This document shows, piece by piece, positions 41,746-51,056 of a stretch of 64,000 nt of DNA. How positions within the stretch are numbered: the first letter of the stretch is position 1; every line of letters begins with the position of its first letter. The stretch covers positions 2,721,529 to 2,785,528 of the forward strand of contig CAVYTX010000002.1 in assembly GCA_963771545.1 (NCBI GenBank), given 5' to 3'. The position numbers and the translations under genes are program-made. The notes under the pieces are model-generated. The model did no database searches. It saw only the letters and a program-made list of their open reading frames with translations, and was not told the DNA's origin. This DNA comes from CAKZLS01 sp963771545. GTDB lineage: Bacteria > Pseudomonadota > Alphaproteobacteria > Rhodospirillales > Defluviicoccaceae.

Positions 41746-42621
41746 ATGAAAAAGCTTTCCAGAGTTTACCGCGCCGGCGGCACGCATTGGGTCGGTGACG
41801 GCTTCCCGGCGCGGACTATCTTTTCCTACAACACGCACGGTTCCGACATCAGTCCGTTCCTGCTGCTCGATTATGCCGGTCCGGCGGACTTTCCGCCGTC
41901 CGCCGAACCGCGCGGCGTGGGGCAACACCCCCACCGCGGATTTGAGACCGTGACCATCGTTTATCAGGGCGAGGTCGAGCACCGCGATACAGCGGGAAAT
42001 GAAGGCCGGATTGGCCCCGGCGACGTGCAGTGGATGACAGCGGCAAGAGGTATCCTGCACGAAGAGAGGCACGGGCGCGCCTTCACCGAACAGGGCGGCA
42101 CGCTTGAGATGGTGCAGCTCTGGGTCAATCTGCCCGCGAAGGACAAGATGTCCGCGCCGCGCTATCAGGAAATCACCGATCGCATGATCCCCGCCGTAAA
42201 ACTCGGCGGCGACGGCAGCGTCGCGCGGATTATTGCCGGAGATTTTGATGGCGCCAAAGGCCCGGCGCATACGTTCACGCCGGTCAACCTTTGGGATTTG
42301 CGCCTCAAGGCGGGCCACGCAACGGAAATCAAACTGCCTGATGGATTTACCACGCTGCTGCTCGTTCTTAGGGGAAGCGTCTTGGTGAACGACAGCGAAT
42401 CCGCCGGAACAGCCGAACTGGCGATGTTTGAGCGCGAAGGCGAACGCATTGCCCTGGAAGCGCGGGAAGACACCACGGTTGTTGTGATGAACGGGCAGCC
42501 GATCGATGAGCCGATTGTCGGCCATGGCCCGTTTGTCATGAATACACGCGATGAAATCAGGCAGGCGATAACCGATTTTAGCGAGGGCCGTTTTGATCCT
42601 CAAACAGCACCGAAAACTTAA
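41746..42621 (+). CDS. Pirin family protein
   Basis: 291 residues, bicupin fold. The metal-binding cluster is GVGQHPHRGFETVT (His61, His63) with GILHEERHG (His105, Glu107). The typical HPHRGFETVTYV and MTAARGILHEE pirin phrases are present. Bacterial pirins include quercetinase-like dioxygenases and redox regulators. The start has AGGAGG nine bases upstream. Divergent HxlR-pirin pairs are common in proteobacteria. A transposase remnant follows immediately. Confidence 0.93.
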   Translation: MKKLSRVYRAGGTHWVGDGFPARTIFSYNTHGSDISPFLLLDYAGPADFPPSAEPRGVGQHPHRGFETVTIVYQGEVEHRDTAGNEGRIGPGDVQWMTAARGILHEERHGRAFTEQGGTLEMVQLWVNLPAKDKMSAPRYQEITDRMIPAVKLGGDGSVARIIAGDFDGAKGPAHTFTPVNLWDLRLKAGHATEIKLPDGFTTLLLVLRGSVLVNDSESAGTAELAMFEREGERIALEAREDTTVVVMNGQPIDEPIVGHGPFVMNTRDEIRQAITDFSEGRFDPQTAPKT

Positions 42622-42629
42622 ACGAGGAG

Positions 42630-42758
42630 ACGAAGGGTTGGGTGCTGGGGACGGACCGCTTCCGCAAGGCGGTGGAAGAGATGCTCGACCGTCCCACCGC
42701 GCCGAGGCCCAAGGGCGGCGATCGCCGGTCCAAGGCCTACCGAAAGTCGATCAAGTGA
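42630..42758 (+). pseudogene. REP-associated tyrosine (Y1) transposase C-terminal remnant
   Basis: The frame reads GWVLGTDRFRKAVEEMLDRP, then PRPKGGDRRSKAY and a stop, the C terminus of RAYT/Y1 transposases. Right after the stop comes CTGACCCCATTGCTTC, half an R-family palindrome, linking that palindrome family to this transposase type. Confidence 0.7.
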
Positions 42759-42886
42759 TTCTGACCCCATTGCTTCACGAGTGCTTCGCGAGCAGTTTGG
42801 AAACGTGTCACTTGAGGACCGCTCGGATGTGCGATGCGGACCATTGGCAATACCGTGAAGTGGGCAATCGTAGTATACAGTCACGC

Positions 42887-43252
42887 ATGGGCGTAAGACT
42901 TGCATCTTCCGGCGACGACAAGGCGCTCGCAATCCGAGATCACCTGCTACCGCTGGTCCGCGACCGTGGCTTGCTGGAAGTGCAACGCGACGCTATGCGC
43001 ATCGTTTCCCTGCAGGTGGGCCCGTGGTTATTCAATCACTGGACGCCATTCAACGAGTTGTCTCCTCAGCAGGCATCGTCGCCGGGCTACCGGCACTCGC
43101 TCGCACGGCAGCATACCCGGCCCGATCTACCCTACGGACTTGAGGTATGGCGCGGCACCAAGGTCTTGAGCGTCCTGTGGGCGGATGATGGGTCCTTCGC
43201 GGTGGAGAATTTCGTGCGTGGTACTTGGGAAGATGAAGCTTTGGGCCTTTGA
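42887..43252 (+). CDS. Hypothetical protein
   Basis: 121 residues from ATG 42887: RLASSGDDKALAIRDHLLPL, LFNHWTPFNELSPQQASS, LPYGLEVWRGTKVLSVLWAD. Composition is protein-like with a plausible alpha/beta order, no membrane segments and no recognised family. Longer in-frame extension upstream runs through the transposase remnant and is unlikely. A hairpin lies ~37 bp downstream. Confidence 0.55.
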   Translation: MGVRLASSGDDKALAIRDHLLPLVRDRGLLEVQRDAMRIVSLQVGPWLFNHWTPFNELSPQQASSPGYRHSLARQHTRPDLPYGLEVWRGTKVLSVLWADDGSFAVENFVRGTWEDEALGL

Positions 43253-43288
43253 CCGCACGTTGTTACACAGCCAATTCCGTTGGCGGTC

Positions 43289-43319
43289 ATGCCCGGTTCT
43301 CGCTAATAGCCGGGCATGC
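43289..43319. terminator. Hairpin between convergent genes
   Basis: Perfect 9-bp arms CATGCCCGG (43289-43297) and CCGGGCATG (43311-43319) with a 13-nt loop, between the convergent ends of the hypothetical gene and the EamA gene. No T-run follows, so it may be a bidirectional structure or a repeat rather than a classical terminator. Confidence 0.4.
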
Positions 43320-43406
43320 CGGTCCGGCGCCAACCGCGACGGGCAGTACCCTTGGCCGCGGACCCTCACTCGGGGTGACGAGAACCGTCGCCGAGACCCA
43401 TTTCCG

Positions 43407-44345
43407 CTATGTGCCTTGCGCTCCGAGCAGCCTGGCGATGCGGGGCCAGAAAACCTCGACAAAGACCGATCCCGTGACCACGACGATCGCGCCCGCCTGC
43501 AGCGCGGACAGGCTTTCGCCCAGGATCGCCATGGCGAGGCCGGCGGCGATGACCGGCTTCAGGAAGAAGATGTAACCGGCCCGCGTCATGTCCGGCGCGG
43601 CGGCGAGCCCGCCGATCCACAGGAGCTGGGTGATGGTGGTGTTCCAGAGCGCCAGCGTCAGCAGCGAGGCCCAGGCGATCTCCGGCCGGTCGAACAGCGT
43701 CAGCGGGTTGACCCAGATCGCCCAGGCCACGCCGACGGCGAGCCAGAGGCCGATCCCGCCGATCATCATCGTGACCGCGGTGATGGTGAGCGCGCCGTAC
43801 TTGGCGATGAACGGCTTCACATTGACCGCGTAATAGGCGACGCCGGCGGCGCAGGCGAGGCCGAGCAGAATTCCATAGACGGAATTGGAATCGCCGGCCA
43901 GCTTGTCAAGCGCGCCGTCGGTGATCAGCAGCGCGAGTCCCGTCACGGCGCAGACGCCCGTGGCGATCTTCACCGGCGTCAGCGGCTGGCGGTTGATGAC
44001 GAGGTTGGCGAGGCCGATGAAGATCGGGATGGTGGTCACCAGGGTCGCCACTTGAATGGCGGTGGCGAAATCGAGCGCCCAATGGAACGCGAGATAGGCG
44101 CCAGAGATCCCGATCAGCGAATACCAGATCAGGGCCGGCCCGTGGGCGCGCAACGGCGCGAGCATGTTGCGCGATCCGGGGATCAGCGCCGCCGCCAGCA
44201 CCAGCCCCGCCCCGCCGATCAGAAACCGCCAGACCGAGACCTCCGGGCCGGAGACGCCCGACAGCTTGGCGAAGAACTCCGAAGACGCGTGGCCCAGCAC
44301 GCCGATGAATACGGCGAGATAGGCGAAACGCGGGGATATGGTCAT
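43407..44345 (-). CDS. EamA/DMT-family transporter
   Basis: 312 residues from ATG 44345, ten helices in two EamA repeats: FAYLAVFIGVLGHASSEFFAKLSG ... ALDFATAIQVATLVTTIPIFIGLANLVI and VYGILLGLACAAGVAYYAVNVK ... FLKPVIAAGLAMAILGESLSALQAGAIVVVTGSVFVE. Substrate unknown. The start overlaps the stop of the upstream hydrolase (ATGA type), suggesting coupling. Confidence 0.87.
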   Translation of the reverse strand: MTISPRFAYLAVFIGVLGHASSEFFAKLSGVSGPEVSVWRFLIGGAGLVLAAALIPGSRNMLAPLRAHGPALIWYSLIGISGAYLAFHWALDFATAIQVATLVTTIPIFIGLANLVINRQPLTPVKIATGVCAVTGLALLITDGALDKLAGDSNSVYGILLGLACAAGVAYYAVNVKPFIAKYGALTITAVTMMIGGIGLWLAVGVAWAIWVNPLTLFDRPEIAWASLLTLALWNTTITQLLWIGGLAAAPDMTRAGYIFFLKPVIAAGLAMAILGESLSALQAGAIVVVTGSVFVEVFWPRIARLLGAQGT

Positions 44346-45167
44346 GCGCCGCGCTCCTCGATCTCGGCGCCGAACCGGGCCAGGCTTTCGGCCAACCGCT
44401 CGGGCCGCTCCTGAGGGAGCAGATGACCGGCGTCCGGCCAATCCTCGCGGCGCGCGTCGGGAAGGGTGGCGTAGAGCCGGTCAACCACGTCGCGATCGAG
44501 AAACACACGGTCCCGCAGCCCGGTGATCACCAGGGTCGGAAGGGCGAGCCGGGAATAGTCCACCGCCCAATCCGCCTCGCCCGCGTGGCGCATGAGGTTG
44601 AGATGGCCGTGGCCGGGATCGATCGGCTCGTAGGGCGCGTCTTGGAGGAAGCCGGGCCGGGCAGTGGCGGCGAAATCCTGGTTGACCAACAGCGGGAAGA
44701 TGGCATCGAGGAACAGCCGCACGCCCCCCGCCGCGACCAGCTTGGGCATGGCCTCGTTGATCCAGGCGATGCGGGGACCGATCTCGCGGAGCGTGTTGAG
44801 CAGCACCAGCCCCTCCGCCCGCGCGCCGGCGAGCAGCGCAAGCGCCGCGAACAGCCCGCCAATGGAAAGCCCGACCAGGATCGGGCGGGCGGGGTCGAGC
44901 GCGCGGAGCAGGGCACAAAGATCGTTGACGATCAGATCAGGAGTTCAACGCGACGCCCGCGCCGAAGGCCGAACCGTCCTGACCGCGGAAATTATAGGAG
45001 AGCGTCCCGAACCCGGCATCGCGCAGGCGCGGCGCCACGACCGCTTCCCAGGCTTGTGTATTGCCCGTCAGCGCATTGACGAAAACGAAGCTCGGCGCCC
45101 CAGCGCGCCCAGGCGGGCCGTGCTCGTAATACAGTCCATTGTCGGCGTCAATTGCGTGAACCGGCAT
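44342..45167 (-). pseudogene. Alpha/beta hydrolase (3-oxoadipate enol-lactonase-like), frameshifted
   Basis: N-terminal part 44937-45167: FVFVNALTGNTQAWEAVVAP, GFGTLSYNFRGQDGSAFG. The downstream frame reads LIVNDLCALLRALDPARPIL, then VGLSIGGLFAALALLAGARAEGLVLLNTL with nucleophile Ser in GLSIGG, and DRVFLDRDVVDRLYATLPDARREDWPDAGHLLPQERP with the catalytic Asp/His region. The two parts meet at 44930-44945, where GCGTTGAACTCCTGATCTGA gives a premature TGA; one base fewer would read ALTPDLIVN, the expected sequence. A real indel or an assembly error. Confidence 0.8.
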
Positions 45168-45483
45168 GCTGATCCTCTCCTCTTCAGTCGCGAAATGAAT
45201 TTGCTTTATTCACGTGGAAAAGGCAAAACTTTCGCTGACCTTGCGGCAATCCCGGCAGCCACGTTCCAAGCCTTGCAGCCGCCCACATGTGGCGGTGGTC
45301 GTAATTTTATCCACCACAAAATGCAGCTATAGGCCCAATATATTGTGGACAACGATCGGTTAACACGCAAATATAGATGCTCCTGGTTGCGACGATGGAT
45401 GCAATCGAGGGTTCGCTGGAGCCTTTCGGTGAAATCAAAGCCATGCGAGCCATAACGGGATTTCTGATATCTGGGAGAAAAAA
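45168..45483. other. Divergent promoter region of the hydrolase and gcrA
   Basis: 315 bp without a gene. It has a moderately AT-rich stretch at 45300-45380 just upstream of gcrA. No confident regulatory motif identified. Confidence 0.4.
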
Positions 45484-45846
45484 ATGGGCGCTGATTGGAC
45501 CCCCGACAGAGTTGCCGCGCTGATTGCCCTTTGGAACGAAGAGCATTCCACCAGCGAAATCGGCCGGCGGCTGGGAATCACGAAGAACGCCGTAATCGGC
45601 AAAGTCCACCGGATTGGACTGCCCCAACGACGGCCCTCGCCCGTGGCGGAGCCCGAGGTCGCCGAGGTCATAAATCTGGCCTCGCTGAGGCCGGGCATGT
45701 GTAGCTGGCCCCTCGGCAATCCGGGCGAAGAGGGATTTCACTTTTGCGGCGACGGCTCGGCCGACGGAAAGCCCTACTGCGCGAAGCATTGCGCGGTTGC
45801 CTATGTGAAAGTTACAAGGGAGCGCGGGCGCACGTCAGCCGCCTAG
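45484..45846 (+). CDS. gcrA: GcrA-family cell-cycle regulator
   Basis: 120 residues. GcrA binds methylated GANTC promoters with sigma-70 and is confined to alphaproteobacteria. The N-terminal helix-turn-helix, WTPDRVAALIALWNEEHSTSEIGRRLGITKNAVIGKVHRIGLPQR, is unmistakable (GxTKNAVIGKxHR). The C terminus MCSWPLGNPGEEGFHFCGDG ... PYCAKHCAVAY is the conserved RNA-polymerase-contacting region with paired Cys/His. It is shorter in the middle than Caulobacter GcrA (173 aa), as in many relatives. A single gene with a GGAG site. Confidence 0.9.
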   Translation: MGADWTPDRVAALIALWNEEHSTSEIGRRLGITKNAVIGKVHRIGLPQRRPSPVAEPEVAEVINLASLRPGMCSWPLGNPGEEGFHFCGDGSADGKPYCAKHCAVAYVKVTRERGRTSAA

Positions 45847-45931
45847 CCTATTGGCCGTCTCGTTTGCGGACCGGTCGGTTTGCGAGCAACGGCAATGCCT
45901 TTGAAAAAGGGTCGGTGGAAGCACGCATTCG

Positions 45932-46795
45932 GTGAGTTTCGTTGATCGCGTTCAAGCTTGTTCGGTATTCGATCCAGGCCGCTACGAACCCTTCGTCGTC
46001 GGCGACGTTCGGGTCGGTCTGGTGGGGCCGGAATTCGCTGAGCGTCTGAAGGCGTTCCCCGAGGTCTTCATCGTTTCGGCCGGCTCGGTGACCCTTTCTC
46101 CGCGTCTATCGGATTTCGAGACGAGAACGTCGGCCGTCGATGGGGCGCTCCGCGAGATCGCCGATGACGGGCTGATCGGCGGCTGGCGAAACGAGCCCTT
46201 CCCGGTCGCCACATCGCCCGCGGCGCCCGCCCTCTTCAATATGGAGAGGGCCGCGATTCCCTTGTTCGGCATCCGCGGGTATGGCGTCCATTTGAACGGG
46301 TTTGTTCGAGATCCCGGCGGCCTGAAAATGTGGGTGGGCCGGCGCGACCCGCGGAGGCCTCGATCGCCCGGAAAGCTTGACCAACTCGTCGCCGGGGGGC
46401 AGCCGGCGGGCCTGACCCTTCGCGACAACCTGATCAAGGAATGCGGCGAAGAAGCCAGCATTCCGCCCGCCCTGGCCGCGCGGGCGGTCTCCGTCGGCGC
46501 CGTCAGTTACGTGACCGAAACCGGGGAAGGTCTGCGCCGTGACGTTCTGTATGTCTTCGACCTGGAGCTGCCGGCCGGCTTCGATCCGCGCAACACCGAC
46601 GGAGAGATCGAGGCGTTTTACCTCTGGCCCATCGAGCAGGTGCTGGAAACCGTTCGAGACACGGACGCGTTCAAATTCAACTGCTCCCTGGTGGTCATCG
46701 ACTTCCTGATCCGTCATGGCCTGATCGAGCCCGATCATCCCGAGTACCTGAAACTGGTTCACGGTCTCCGGTCGGGCTGGGAACACGCGCCGTGA
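45932..46795 (+). CDS. DUF4743-Nudix hydrolase
   Basis: 287 residues. The N-terminal DUF4743 domain (VGDVRVGLVGPEFAERLKAFPEVF) is followed by a Nudix domain with LVAGGQPAGLTLRDNLIKECGEEASIP. The box is the variant found in this subfamily, where the first Glu of GxxxxxE is not conserved but the metal-binding KECxEE is. Eukaryotic relatives are fused to thiamine pyrophosphokinase and act on oxo-thiamine diphosphates; bacterial ones may do likewise. The start is GTG. It lies in a rightward group with gcrA and an esterase gene. Confidence 0.88.
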   Translation: MSFVDRVQACSVFDPGRYEPFVVGDVRVGLVGPEFAERLKAFPEVFIVSAGSVTLSPRLSDFETRTSAVDGALREIADDGLIGGWRNEPFPVATSPAAPALFNMERAAIPLFGIRGYGVHLNGFVRDPGGLKMWVGRRDPRRPRSPGKLDQLVAGGQPAGLTLRDNLIKECGEEASIPPALAARAVSVGAVSYVTETGEGLRRDVLYVFDLELPAGFDPRNTDGEIEAFYLWPIEQVLETVRDTDAFKFNCSLVVIDFLIRHGLIEPDHPEYLKLVHGLRSGWEHAP

Positions 46796-46848
46796 CAATC
46801 GCGCGGAGTTGGCGTTAAGAACACATCGACGGCCTTCCGATACGACCG

Positions 46849-47535
46849 ATGGAGTTTTTTGTGCTCGACGGACCCACTTGCCACCCAGAGAGCGGCAACC
46901 GCGCCAAACAACTGGTGGTGCTTCTTCACGGTATCGGCGCGGACGGGAATGACCTGATCGGGCTGGCGCCGTTCTACCAGACCGTGTTGCCGGACGCCGT
47001 GTTTATTGCGCCGAACGCGCCGTTTCCATGCGACATGGCGCCTTTCGGCTTTCAATGGTTCAGTATCCAAAACCCGCGGCCGGAGACCCGCCTTGCCGGC
47101 GCGCGGCGGGCGGCCTCCATGGTCGATGCGTTTATCGACGCTCGGCTGGACCGCCATGGGCTCACCGAGAAAAACATGGCGGTCATCGGATTCTCTCAAG
47201 GCGCGATGATGGGGCTGCACGTGGGACTGCGCCGGCAACGGCCGCTCGCGGGACTGATTTCGCACTCCGGAATGCTCATTGGAGAGAACCTGCTCGCCAC
47301 CGAAATGACGGCTCGCCCGCCCGTGCTGCTGACCCACGGAGCGATCGACGATGTCGTGCCGGTGGAGGCTCTTTCCGTGGCCACGGCCGCGTTGAAAGCG
47401 GCCGGCGTTCCGGTGGAAGCCCACTCGATACCCGGGCTGGGACACGGGATCGACGAGACCACCATCCGGCTCGACCTGCAATTTCTCCGCCGGGTGTTTC
47501 CGGAACGGGGCGCAAGCATACAAGCGCCTGAGTAA
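46849..47535 (+). CDS. Phospholipase/carboxylesterase (alpha/beta hydrolase)
   Basis: 228 residues of the Abhydrolase_2 type: QLVVLLHGIGADGNDLIGLAPF (oxyanion loop), VIGFSQGAMMGLHVGLRR with nucleophile Ser in GFSQG, LLTHGAIDDVVPVEAL with Asp, and PGLGHGIDETTI with catalytic His. Acts on short-chain esters or lysophospholipids. The complete triad and the length are normal. Convergent with the DUF2062 gene 3 bp after its stop. Confidence 0.92.
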   Translation: MEFFVLDGPTCHPESGNRAKQLVVLLHGIGADGNDLIGLAPFYQTVLPDAVFIAPNAPFPCDMAPFGFQWFSIQNPRPETRLAGARRAASMVDAFIDARLDRHGLTEKNMAVIGFSQGAMMGLHVGLRRQRPLAGLISHSGMLIGENLLATEMTARPPVLLTHGAIDDVVPVEALSVATAALKAAGVPVEAHSIPGLGHGIDETTIRLDLQFLRRVFPERGASIQAPE

Positions 47536-47538
47536 CCT

Positions 47539-48132
47539 TCAGCCAATCTTCGACGGCGTGGTGCCGCCCGTCGCGCGCTTCTTGGCGGCGCGGATTTTTT
47601 TCGCCGCGCGGCGCCGGATGACGTACTTAAGGGAATATCGATACCCCAGCCACGCCGAGAGAAGCGCATATGGAATGCTGCCGATAATGAGCGGCAGTCC
47701 TTTTTCATGGGCGATCACCTTGACTTGCACCAGCAAGGTTTCGAAAAATCCTTCGCCGTTGGAGAGAGCCGCCTGCCAGTGTTGGATGAAGTGTCCATAG
47801 CCGGGCATCGCGTCGGGCTGCCCCAGCAACACCCGCCCGGTGATGTAGAAGGCATAGTAAATGGGCCACATGGTGAAAACGTTGGTCACCCAGGTCCACG
47901 CCATGGCGATGATCAGACCGAACTCCAGCTTCGGGCTGCGCCGGGCAATCAGCCATGTCATAAACACCAAATACATCTGAACGCCCACCAATGGCGTCAT
48001 GGCCCAGAACAGCCCGACCATTACCGCTCGAGCGGTATGCTCCGGAGGGTGAGGGCTCCGCTTGATGGGCACCACGAGGCGATGGTGCGCCAGCCGGGAT
48101 ATCCGCTGCCAAAGAGAAAAATCGCGCGCCAA
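47539..48132 (-). CDS. DUF2062 membrane protein
   Basis: 197 residues. PEHTARAVMVGLFWAMTPLVGVQMYLVFMTWLIARR and MAWTWVTNVFTMWPIYYAFYITG are the DUF2062 signatures; a further hydrophobic segment IGSIPYALLSAWLGYRYSL precedes a Lys/Arg-rich C-terminal tail. Function unknown; the domain sometimes accompanies glycosyltransferases. The 5' side is a P1 palindrome starting 25 bp upstream. Confidence 0.88.
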   Translation of the reverse strand: MARDFSLWQRISRLAHHRLVVPIKRSPHPPEHTARAVMVGLFWAMTPLVGVQMYLVFMTWLIARRSPKLEFGLIIAMAWTWVTNVFTMWPIYYAFYITGRVLLGQPDAMPGYGHFIQHWQAALSNGEGFFETLLVQVKVIAHEKGLPLIIGSIPYALLSAWLGYRYSLKYVIRRRAAKKIRAAKKRATGGTTPSKIG

Positions 48133-48157
48133 GGACTGTTCCCAAACGGCTCAGGTT

Positions 48158-48451
48158 ATACCAACGATCACTAATAATGACCCATTGCGACGGCCTATGG
48201 AGGTTTCCGGCAAGGAGCGTGGTGCGCGGTGATGCGGGAGCATCATAAGCGCCGCGCCCAAAATAACATCCAGGGGCCGTCCGGAAACCTCCGTAGGCCG
48301 CCCGCAGGGTCGTGTTTCGCGCATCCTCGGGGCCCACGTTTGGAATATGGGGGAACCGCTTGACGATGGGTCCCCATCGCCGGCGCGGTCCCTCCTGCCG
48401 AGGATGCGTGAAACACGATCACAATAAGTCATTATTAACGACCGTTGGTAT
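48158..48451. repeat. Family P1 palindrome, long copy
   Basis: 294 bp, same orientation as copy 1. Termini ATACCAACGATCACTAATAA (left) and the imperfect complement ending CGACCGTTGGTAT (right). First hairpin arms GGCCTATGGAGGTTTCCGG / CCGGAAACCTCCGTAGGCC show compensatory change relative to copy 1 (TCGAGG to TGGAGG with CCTCGA to CCTCCG), so pairing is largely preserved. The tip GATGC-GGGA-GCATC is present. It carries small insertions (CAAAATAACATCCAGG; CCACGTTTGGAATATGGGG) relative to copy 1. Confidence 0.85.
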
Positions 48452-48722
48452 TACCGTGCGGGAATTGGAAATAGCGCTTCGGATCGCTCGCTCGAGAAAA
48501 ACCGGCTTCCAACTTAACGCCACCATACTTTAACCCTATTCTGCCCGCGCGCGCGGCGACTGGAAAGGAGAAACCAAAGGCGCCGTGGAGACAAATAGCG
48601 GTCGCGCGAACCCATTCAATCTCTTCGCGCGTTCTTATCACACGTCCACGACAATGGTTCCTCTCGACCGAAATCGTTATACGGCACACGGTAACAGTCG
48701 GGACAAAAGGATCCTTTCATCG
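48452..48722. other. Region upstream of the MFS gene
   Basis: No separate gene. In-frame codons back to 48585 precede the MFS start but are not membrane-like; they are probably leader DNA. Confidence 0.4.
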
Positions 48723-49931
48723 ATGCTCCGCGTGTTTCTCCCCTTCGCTCTCGGCTATTTCCTCTCGTATCTCTATCGCGTGGTCAACGCGGTGATCGCT
48801 CCCGATCTGGTTCGCGACGTCGGTCTCGACGCCAATCAGCTCGGAATGCTCACCAGCGCTTATTTTATCACCTTCGCGGCTTTCCAGTTGCCGCTGGGCA
48901 TCCTTCTCGACCGATTTGGGCCGCGCCGCACGGAAGCGGCCTTGCTGCTGTTCGCCGCTCTCGGGGCGGCGGTATTCGGACTGGCCGAGAGCCCCCTGGG
49001 TCTGATCGCGGGCCGTTTGCTCATCGGTTTCGGCGTATCCGCGTGTCTCATGGCGGCGTTCAAGGCGTTCGTGACCTGGTACCCGGCCCAGCGCCTTCCC
49101 CTGATCAACGGTTGCCAAATGGCGGCCGGGGGTCTTGGCGCGCTCGCGGGAACCATCCCCGTGGAGGCCGCCCTCCATGTCACCGACTGGCGCGGCGTGT
49201 TTTTGGTATTGAGCGGTCTGACGCTCGTGGTCGCCGCGGGCATTTTTGTCTTCGTTCCGGAGCACAAGAGCACGGTCACCGGAAGTTCGCTGCGCGAACA
49301 GGTGAGCGGGATCCTCAGGATATTCACGAGTTCGCTGTTCTGGCGGGTGGCGCCGCTGACGGTCATGTCGCAAGCATCCTTCCTGTCCATTCAGAGCTTG
49401 TGGTCGGGCCCGTGGTTGCGGGATGTGGCCGGCCTCGACCGCGCGGCGGCGGCAAATCAGCTGTTCTTTATCGCAATCGCCATGATCAGTGGCTTCCTGT
49501 TCATGGGTTGGGCGGCCGAGCGCCTCAGCCGGCGCGGAATCCCGCCCCTGACCGTGGCCGCCACCGGGATGAGCTTGTTCATGCTGTCTCAGACGGCGAT
49601 CTTCGCCCAGTGGATCGCCGCCACGCCGATCATGTGGGTGGCCTTCGGCTTCTTCGGCACCTCGGGCATACTTCCATACGCGGCGCTTTCTCAGCGATTT
49701 CCGGCGGATTTGGCGGGACGGCTCAACACCGGTCTCAATCTGCTGGTGTTCGTTGCCGCGTTCGCCGCCCAATGGGGGATCGGAGCAATCATCAACCGCT
49801 GGCCGCCGACAGCCGGCGGCGGTTATGACCCGATCGGGTATCACGTGGCCTTCGGCATGATGCTCGGCCTGCAATTGCTGTCGCTCAGTTGGTTCTTTGT
49901 GTATCGGCGGGGGAATGTTCCTCGAGGTTGA
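48723..49931 (+). CDS. MFS transporter
   Basis: About 402 residues from ATG 48723, 12 helices. FALGYFLSYLYRVVNAVIAP, LTSAYFITFAAFQLPLGILLDRFGPRRTE carries MFS motif A, and LLIGFGVSACLMAAFKAFVTWYP the motif-C region. It resembles the nitrate/sulfate-like or sugar-phosphate antiporter branch; substrate unknown. The 3' end overlaps the convergent acyltransferase-like gene by 47 bp. An upstream ATG (48585) is in frame but adds unconserved residues. Confidence 0.85.
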   Translation: MLRVFLPFALGYFLSYLYRVVNAVIAPDLVRDVGLDANQLGMLTSAYFITFAAFQLPLGILLDRFGPRRTEAALLLFAALGAAVFGLAESPLGLIAGRLLIGFGVSACLMAAFKAFVTWYPAQRLPLINGCQMAAGGLGALAGTIPVEAALHVTDWRGVFLVLSGLTLVVAAGIFVFVPEHKSTVTGSSLREQVSGILRIFTSSLFWRVAPLTVMSQASFLSIQSLWSGPWLRDVAGLDRAAAANQLFFIAIAMISGFLFMGWAAERLSRRGIPPLTVAATGMSLFMLSQTAIFAQWIAATPIMWVAFGFFGTSGILPYAALSQRFPADLAGRLNTGLNLLVFVAAFAAQWGIGAIINRWPPTAGGGYDPIGYHVAFGMMLGLQLLSLSWFFVYRRGNVPRG

Positions 49932-50937
49932 AGACCCGCGTCGCCGGACCATCGGCTTCCCATCCCCATGCAAGCAAGAAACCCCGCGCCGCGTTGGCGA
50001 CCACGGCCAACCGGGTTGTCGGATTTAGAATGGGAGGGATCACCCAGGAGAAATCGTTGGGAGCGTTTTCGCGCAGCAACTCCATGAGTTCGCGCCGCCC
50101 AACGCTCTCGGCGCCGCGAACACGTCCCGGAAGATCGAACGCGAGCCAGTGATTGGCGATGCTAGCCGGCGATTCATGGATTGCCGCGTCATGCTCGGTT
50201 CTCTCGATGATACATCCCTCATGCTCATCTTGGCCGCCGAGAGCAAAGAAAGCGGGCGCGCACACCGGGGTCTCGGCGAGCATGCGTCTAGCGTCCGCGT
50301 ACGAACCGCATTCGTCGAAGGCCTTTCTCAGCAAGTGGGAGGGCGGCAACCCGGATTTGCGCCACATGCCGGTGCGGGCGATCGCCCAGTCGAACCAGCA
50401 CGAGCGCGTAAATTTCCGCATGGGCGGCTGATTGATGGCGGCGCTGAACCGCGTCGGCGCCATCGCCGTCAATACGCCCACGAAACCCGGCCATGTGACA
50501 TTGTAATAGGTCCCGGCCCCGCCATCCTGCCGCGCGACGACGACGTTGGTTCCGAGGCCCGGGAGCGGCCAATCGAGAGTCCGCAGCATTCTGTTCCCGG
50601 CCCCGTCGGGATCCGGTCCGACAGCCGAGGTGCAGGTCCACTCGTACGAGAGGTTCAACAGAAACGCGCCCGGCATGGAGAGACGTTCGGCCACGGCGGC
50701 GATGTCGTCCCGGTAGGGGTTGCCGGTGCGGGTCAGCCACCGCCTTGTCGCGCGGTCTCCCAGTCTCAGCGCCAAACCGCCGTAGCTGCGGCGCCCGTGG
50801 GCAATGATCGCCGCGATCCGGTCCGGCGCCATTCCGACAAGGGCCGCGGGCCCCTTGCCTCGCACGTCCAGCAGAGGAATATCGGGCAAGTCTTCCCGAG
50901 GCGTTTCGTCCCGGACGTCGCCGCGGTGAATTCGCAT
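49885..50937 (-). CDS. C45/acid-ceramidase-like Ntn hydrolase
   Basis: 350 residues. The segment SYEWTCTSAVGPDPDGAGNRMLRTLDWP matches the NAAA/acid-ceramidase and choloylglycine-hydrolase pattern, where an autoprocessing Cys (here in TCTS) is followed by an R(T/N)xDW motif. WPGFVGVLTAMAPTRFSAAINQ and an Asn/Arg-containing C-terminal half fit linear amide C-N hydrolases. It would cleave N-acyl amides after self-processing. No signal peptide. Convergent with the MFS gene. The exact substrate is unknown. Confidence 0.75.
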   Translation of the reverse strand: MRIHRGDVRDETPREDLPDIPLLDVRGKGPAALVGMAPDRIAAIIAHGRRSYGGLALRLGDRATRRWLTRTGNPYRDDIAAVAERLSMPGAFLLNLSYEWTCTSAVGPDPDGAGNRMLRTLDWPLPGLGTNVVVARQDGGAGTYYNVTWPGFVGVLTAMAPTRFSAAINQPPMRKFTRSCWFDWAIARTGMWRKSGLPPSHLLRKAFDECGSYADARRMLAETPVCAPAFFALGGQDEHEGCIIERTEHDAAIHESPASIANHWLAFDLPGRVRGAESVGRRELMELLRENAPNDFSWVIPPILNPTTRLAVVANAARGFLLAWGWEADGPATRVFNLEEHSPADTQRTN

Positions 50938-51056
50938 GGCATTTCCTCTATTCCGAACAGCGGTGGGACTTTATATCACGTCCGCTGAAACCGCCGAAGC
51001 CCGCGACAGTCTCCGCGGCCTCCATTCATTATCCGTCGACGTTCCTAGAGGTTTAC